Source: Gordonia desulfuricans NBRC 100010
GTDB lineage: Bacteria; Actinomycetota; Actinomycetes; Mycobacteriales; Mycobacteriaceae
NCBI RefSeq assembly: GCF_001485495.1
Contig: NZ_BCNF01000093.1
Span: 1 to 35,904 of the forward strand
Reading direction: 5' to 3'
DNA length: 35,904 nucleotides
Shown: piece by piece, positions 32,463 to 35,904 of the stretch
Numbering within the stretch: position 1 is the stretch's first letter
How the letters are laid out: each line of letters begins with the position of its first letter
The notes under the pieces: model-generated
Seen by the model: the letters and a program-made list of their open reading frames with translations, nothing else
What the model was told of the DNA's origin: nothing
Database searches by the model: none
Program-made: the position numbers and the translations under genes

Positions 32463-33665
32463 GTGCGCACACGAGCGACCTCAGGTCGCCAACCCCTCAT
32501 CGAATCCACCGAGCATCGTGTCGATCAGGCATGGCAGCTCTGCACGTTGCGTGACGGCTGGCTCGCGCACGGGTTACAGACCGCATCGTCCGACCGGGCA
32601 AACGCCGAAGATGCGGTGGCCGAACTCTATCGGCGTATCGGGCAGGCTCCCCCGGCCTTCCTCTGGGCGGACTCGCCCGCCGCCGCCCACGCCATCATCG
32701 ACGCAGAGAACCACCGGTACTCGGACTCGACCGCGGACCTCGTCGACGAGGCGTCCGGTCGGATCGCCGACCTGTTCCGGACGTCACGAAACCGCCTGCA
32801 CCGCCGGAGTCGTCGGCCGCATCCCACGTCGTTCGCCCAGACCTGGAGACACTTCCAACCGCCACCCGAGGCCGCGGCCGACGGCGTCGAGCTCTCCGAA
32901 CTCGTCTGGCAGACGATGTGGAACTCGTTACGTACCAGCATGGTCGACGGTGTGGTGGCCGCGATCCGCGCACAGCTGCTGCCGCTGCCCACCGTGATCA
33001 CCTGGTTCGGCCAGCAGGACGCCTACCGGGTCGGCACCGACGACGCATTCATCCAACTCGGGTTGACCCGGTGCGGAGCCGACGACGCCGCCCTCCTCGA
33101 CATCCGGTCGAGATTGGTGCAGTCGACCGGATGGTGGTGGGCCTTCGACGGTCTCTGTGTTCTGGCCGAACGCCCCGTTGAACTGTTCACCGAGCCGATC
33201 CCCGGCGCTGTCCATCACGAACGACGACTCCACCACGACCACCGTCCGGCGATAGAATTCGCCGACGGCACAAGTACTTTCGTACTAAACGGCACTGTCG
33301 TCCCCGAATGGGTGATCGATGATCCCACCGTCGCACGCATCGATGCCGAACGTAACGTGGAGATCCGTCGATGTGCCATCGAACGCCTCGGATGGGACCA
33401 GTACCTCGACGCCGCAGGACTCGACCCCGTCGACCGCGCCGACGACCCCGGCAACCCGGGCTGTGTGCTCGAGTTGTACAGCTCCCCGTCACAGTGGCGT
33501 ACCAGCAAGCGAATCCTGTTGACCACCAACGGCTCGACAGAGCGGGATGGCACTCGCCGGCGGTACGCCATCGGTGTCCCCGGATTCGACTCCGCGCTCG
33601 AGGCCGCCGGCTGGACCTATGGTCTCACCGGCGCCGACTACGCCCGGCTCGGACGGCGCACATGA
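32463..33665 (+). CDS. DUF6745 domain protein
   Basis: About 400 residues from the GTG at 32463 (MRTRATSGRQPLIEST); the frame is open further upstream. The C-terminal text WVIDDPTVARIDAERNVEIR, RRCAIERLGWDQYLDAAGL and LELYSSPSQW is the pattern I associate with DUF6745. The N-terminal half has helical text (DAVAELYRRIGQAPPAFLWADS) and a Trp-rich stretch (QSTGWWWAFDGLCVLAERP). Function unknown. The next gene starts three bases after its stop, so they form a pair. Confidence 0.72.
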   Translation: MRTRATSGRQPLIESTEHRVDQAWQLCTLRDGWLAHGLQTASSDRANAEDAVAELYRRIGQAPPAFLWADSPAAAHAIIDAENHRYSDSTADLVDEASGRIADLFRTSRNRLHRRSRRPHPTSFAQTWRHFQPPPEAAADGVELSELVWQTMWNSLRTSMVDGVVAAIRAQLLPLPTVITWFGQQDAYRVGTDDAFIQLGLTRCGADDAALLDIRSRLVQSTGWWWAFDGLCVLAERPVELFTEPIPGAVHHERRLHHDHRPAIEFADGTSTFVLNGTVVPEWVIDDPTVARIDAERNVEIRRCAIERLGWDQYLDAAGLDPVDRADDPGNPGCVLELYSSPSQWRTSKRILLTTNGSTERDGTRRRYAIGVPGFDSALEAAGWTYGLTGADYARLGRRT

Positions 33666-33668
33666 GCC

Positions 33669-34181
33669 ATGCCGATCCCGTTGCCACCACATCCCGTCCA
33701 GCCCTACGACACCACAGGTGATCCCATGTCCTCAGTGATGACCCTCGACCGACTCACGACCCTTTCGGGTCTCTCCGTGCTCGACCATCTCGACCGGTCG
33801 GTGTCGATCCCGATCCTCGACGGACCACAGGCACAGGGCGATCTCATCGTCCTCCCCCGTGATCTCACACCCGATGTCCATTGCCATGCCCAGTACTTCA
33901 CCCGCCCTGTTCCGACCACCGGACTGGAACTTCTCCGCAGCACCGGCGGGGGCAACCCGCACACCCTGGTCGCCGAGGGCCCCGGATGCAGGTGGGGACG
34001 ATTTGTCATCGATCCCACCCGACTCGCACTCGGGATCGTCGAGACCACCACGGTGGCGTATCTGATCCACCCCGAGCACGGTGCCACCGGCATCGCGCCG
34101 GGAAGCTATGTCATCCGGCGCCAGCGTGAGCACGGCGTGGGCGGTCCCCGGTTCGGTACGACGCAGTTCGTCGTCGACTAG
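33669..34181 (+). CDS. Small partner of the DUF6745 protein, unknown function
   Basis: 170 residues from the ATG at 33669 (33726, MSSVMTLDRL, is an alternative). Text includes VLDHLDRSVSIPILDGPQAQGDLIVLP, TGLELLRSTGGGNPHTLVAEG and PEHGATGIAPGSYVIRRQRE, mostly beta-like. The end (GTTQFVVD) is typical of small proteins that follow DUF6745 genes. Overlapping operon layout suggests the two act together; what they do is unknown. Confidence 0.68.
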   Translation: MPIPLPPHPVQPYDTTGDPMSSVMTLDRLTTLSGLSVLDHLDRSVSIPILDGPQAQGDLIVLPRDLTPDVHCHAQYFTRPVPTTGLELLRSTGGGNPHTLVAEGPGCRWGRFVIDPTRLALGIVETTTVAYLIHPEHGATGIAPGSYVIRRQREHGVGGPRFGTTQFVVD

Positions 34182-34307
34182 AGCCTGTCTCCTCAGTGCT
34201 GTAGCCAGTCGAGGATGGGGTTGAGGCCGCCGTCTCCACTGTGCTGGACCTCGTACGACAGGCACGACCGATCGTCGTCACCACGCCGGGCGACGCACGG
34301 TTGCCGG

Positions 34308-34745
34308 TCAGTCCAGGCAGAACTCGTTGCCTTCGGGGTCGGCCATCACGATGTGGCCGCCCTCGAGGGGCGGCGCGGGTTCGATGCGGGTGAGCCGGGT
34401 GGCGCCGAGCCCCACGAGCCGCTCGCCCTCGACCTCGAGTGCGTTCATCCGCGCATCGCCCTGCAATCCCGGCGCGGCACGAACGTCGAGATGCAGACGG
34501 TTCTTGACCGACTTGCCTTCGGGGACCTTCTGGAAGAACAACTTCGGCCCGCGACCCGCCGGGTCGATGATCCCCGAGGCATCGTTACGACGGGCCTCGG
34601 GAACGCCGAAGGCGACCAACGCCGCCTCCCACGTGTCGAACCCCGGGGGCGGATCGAGGAGTCGGTATCCGAGCACCTGAGCCCAGAACTCCGACAGTCC
34701 AGCCGGATCGGCACAGTCGATGGTCACCTGGAATTCCGCTGCCAT
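34308..34745 (-). CDS. VOC superfamily protein (glyoxalase-like domain)
   Basis: 145 residues from the ATG at 34745. Vicinal-oxygen-chelate fold text: FQVTIDCADPAGLSEFWAQVLGY at the start, LFFQKVPEGKSVKNRLHLDV in the middle and GGHIVMADPEGNEFCLD at the end, where His, Asp and Glu are the usual metal positions. AAGGACC precedes the ATG. Single-domain members often confer resistance to, or detoxify, small compounds; the substrate is unknown. The next gene upstream is on the same strand. Confidence 0.9.
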   Translation of the reverse strand: MAAEFQVTIDCADPAGLSEFWAQVLGYRLLDPPPGFDTWEAALVAFGVPEARRNDASGIIDPAGRGPKLFFQKVPEGKSVKNRLHLDVRAAPGLQGDARMNALEVEGERLVGLGATRLTRIEPAPPLEGGHIVMADPEGNEFCLD

Positions 34746-34815
34746 GACAAAGGTCCTTTCGTGGTCGGCGAGTACCCACAGGATGCACCCGATCGCGGAC
34801 AGGCAGGGTCCGCAA

Positions 34816-35781
34816 TCACCGTGCCGGGACCAGCATCGGGACCACGCGCACGTAGATCACCATCCCGATCACCTCCACGAGTGTCTGGGTGACCACGACC
34901 GCCGCGGCGAGTTCGAAGCCGGCCGGCAGAGCAAGCGCCAGCGGCAGCACGACCAGCGAGTTCCGGGTCGCCCCGGAGAACACCACCGACCGCCGGGCAG
35001 GCACATCCAGGGCGAAAAGCCGACCCACGAGCAGCCCGACGATCGGCATCACGACGAGGAACACCACGTAGATCGGAACCACCCGGAACACCGAGCCGAA
35101 CCCGTCGTCGATGGCGGGCACCTGCGAGGCGACCACGAGCCCCAACACCGCCATCATCAACGGCACCATGGCCACCGAGACCACACCCGAGAACTGTTCA
35201 CCAGATCGGTGTCTCGACGACCACCACTGGGTGAGCCACGCCAACGCCAGAGGAATGACGATGAGCTTGACGAAGGCCGAGATGAACGGCTGCACATCGA
35301 CGACGTCGGCAAGATCGGAGCCGAGGAAGACGAACAGGAACACGGGAAGCGTCAGGAACTGCAGCAGGAGCAGAACCGGCGTCGCCGCGAGCAGGCGGCG
35401 ACTGTCCCCACCGGCAAGACCGGAGAACACGATCACGTAATCCACACACGGACACAGCAATACGAGCAAGATCCCGATTTGCACCGCCTGATCGGCCGGC
35501 GCAAAGAGAAAGAGGACGGCGACCACGACAGGTACTGCGACGAAGTTCACCAGGACCACCGAGCCGAGAAACCGGACGTCCCTCACAGCGCGGAGCAATG
35601 CCGACGCCGGAACCTGGAGGAACGTGACGTACAGCAAGGCACCGAGCACCGGATCGATTCCGCGCGCAAGCCCCGGGCCGGCGCCCGGGGCACTCAGTCC
35701 GACGAGCAGGCCCACCACGATGGCCACCAGGTACAGGACGACCTGATGACGTTCGAGACGGTCGGCTACCGCATTCATCAT
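34816..35781 (-). CDS. ACR3-like arsenite/bile-acid-sodium-symporter family transporter
   Basis: 321 residues from the ATG at 35781 (a TTG at 35793 is possible). About ten membrane segments. The key motif LVLLCPCVDYVIVFSGLAGG contains the Cys used by ACR3 proteins to bind arsenite, and the second half has ARRSVVFSGATRNSLVVLPLALA, the unwound-helix region. Family members export arsenite or move organic anions. No arsR or arsenate reductase is adjacent, so arsenic resistance is inferred only from the motif. It may be co-transcribed with the VOC gene downstream. Confidence 0.85.
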   Translation of the reverse strand: MMNAVADRLERHQVVLYLVAIVVGLLVGLSAPGAGPGLARGIDPVLGALLYVTFLQVPASALLRAVRDVRFLGSVVLVNFVAVPVVVAVLFLFAPADQAVQIGILLVLLCPCVDYVIVFSGLAGGDSRRLLAATPVLLLLQFLTLPVFLFVFLGSDLADVVDVQPFISAFVKLIVIPLALAWLTQWWSSRHRSGEQFSGVVSVAMVPLMMAVLGLVVASQVPAIDDGFGSVFRVVPIYVVFLVVMPIVGLLVGRLFALDVPARRSVVFSGATRNSLVVLPLALALPAGFELAAAVVVTQTLVEVIGMVIYVRVVPMLVPAR

Positions 35782-35904
35782 GGTGGGAGTCAATCACACG
35801 GCAGGAAGCCGGCCGAGACGGCGACGGCTCCTGACCTCGCGTCGGGTCACGCTGGAGGTGACCCGGTTGCGATTCGAGGTCGGGCGGCGGAGATTTCGAC
35901 ACGT

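Overview
The window is high-GC DNA from an actinomycete. A long MmpL-type RND transporter, TANNNT-type -10 promoter elements and many TetR regulators point to a mycolic-acid-forming genus such as Gordonia or a relative. The genus is inferred from protein style; no rRNA marker is present.

Layout. (1) 1-5,000 is mostly housekeeping-like: a DksA/TraR zinc-finger protein, an actinobacterial protein of unknown function, an acetyl-CoA hydrolase/CoA-transferase and a lipoprotein. A leftward RiPP-like locus follows: a Gly/Cys-only peptide tail (5160-5423), an MNIO (DUF692) enzyme and a translationally coupled partner protein. (2) 5,435-7,258 holds a small LuxR-type DNA-binding protein and then what looks like a complete retron. 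A structured RNA (5789-5954) is closed by a 14-bp a1/a2 repeat, and a 422-residue reverse transcriptase follows with no recognisable effector beside it. (3) 7,318-14,300 has an AEC transporter, a CGNR zinc-finger protein, an NAD(P)-binding epimerase-like protein divergent from a TetR regulator, a DJ-1/PfpI protein, a LysR/EamA divergent pair with a broken transporter reading frame, and an unknown protein. The epimerase and DJ-1 promoters share one architecture (TTGACG-N17-TANCCT followed by a related 17-bp operator), so they probably form a small regulon with the TetR.

(4) 14,430-28,130 is an accessory region. It begins at a deletion scar joining two truncated genes (alpha/beta hydrolase and TetR). 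It then carries an intact TetR/MmpL pair with a perfect 25-bp operator, a cluster of small Cys-containing proteins of plasmid or integrative-element type with structured non-coding DNA, and an IS21-family element (20985-23409, TTAA target duplication). That element splits a gene for a zinc-ribbon protein with a PD-(D/E)XK-like nuclease motif; joining the flanks restores the frame exactly. Beyond it lie an MmeI-like DNA methyltransferase lacking its N-terminal half and fused remnants of IS3 and IS21 elements. This reads as a decayed restriction/defence island. (5) 28,130-35,793 returns to chromosomal style: TetR, an MFS transporter lacking its first membrane segment, a pRiA4b-ORF3-like/UPF0158 fusion, a secreted protein, a DUF6745 protein with a small partner, a VOC protein and an ACR3-like transporter.

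The most interesting systems are the retron (RNA plus RT) and the MNIO peptide locus, which lie next to each other. Several genes show single-base frame breaks, so sequencing error should be excluded before calling them pseudogenes.
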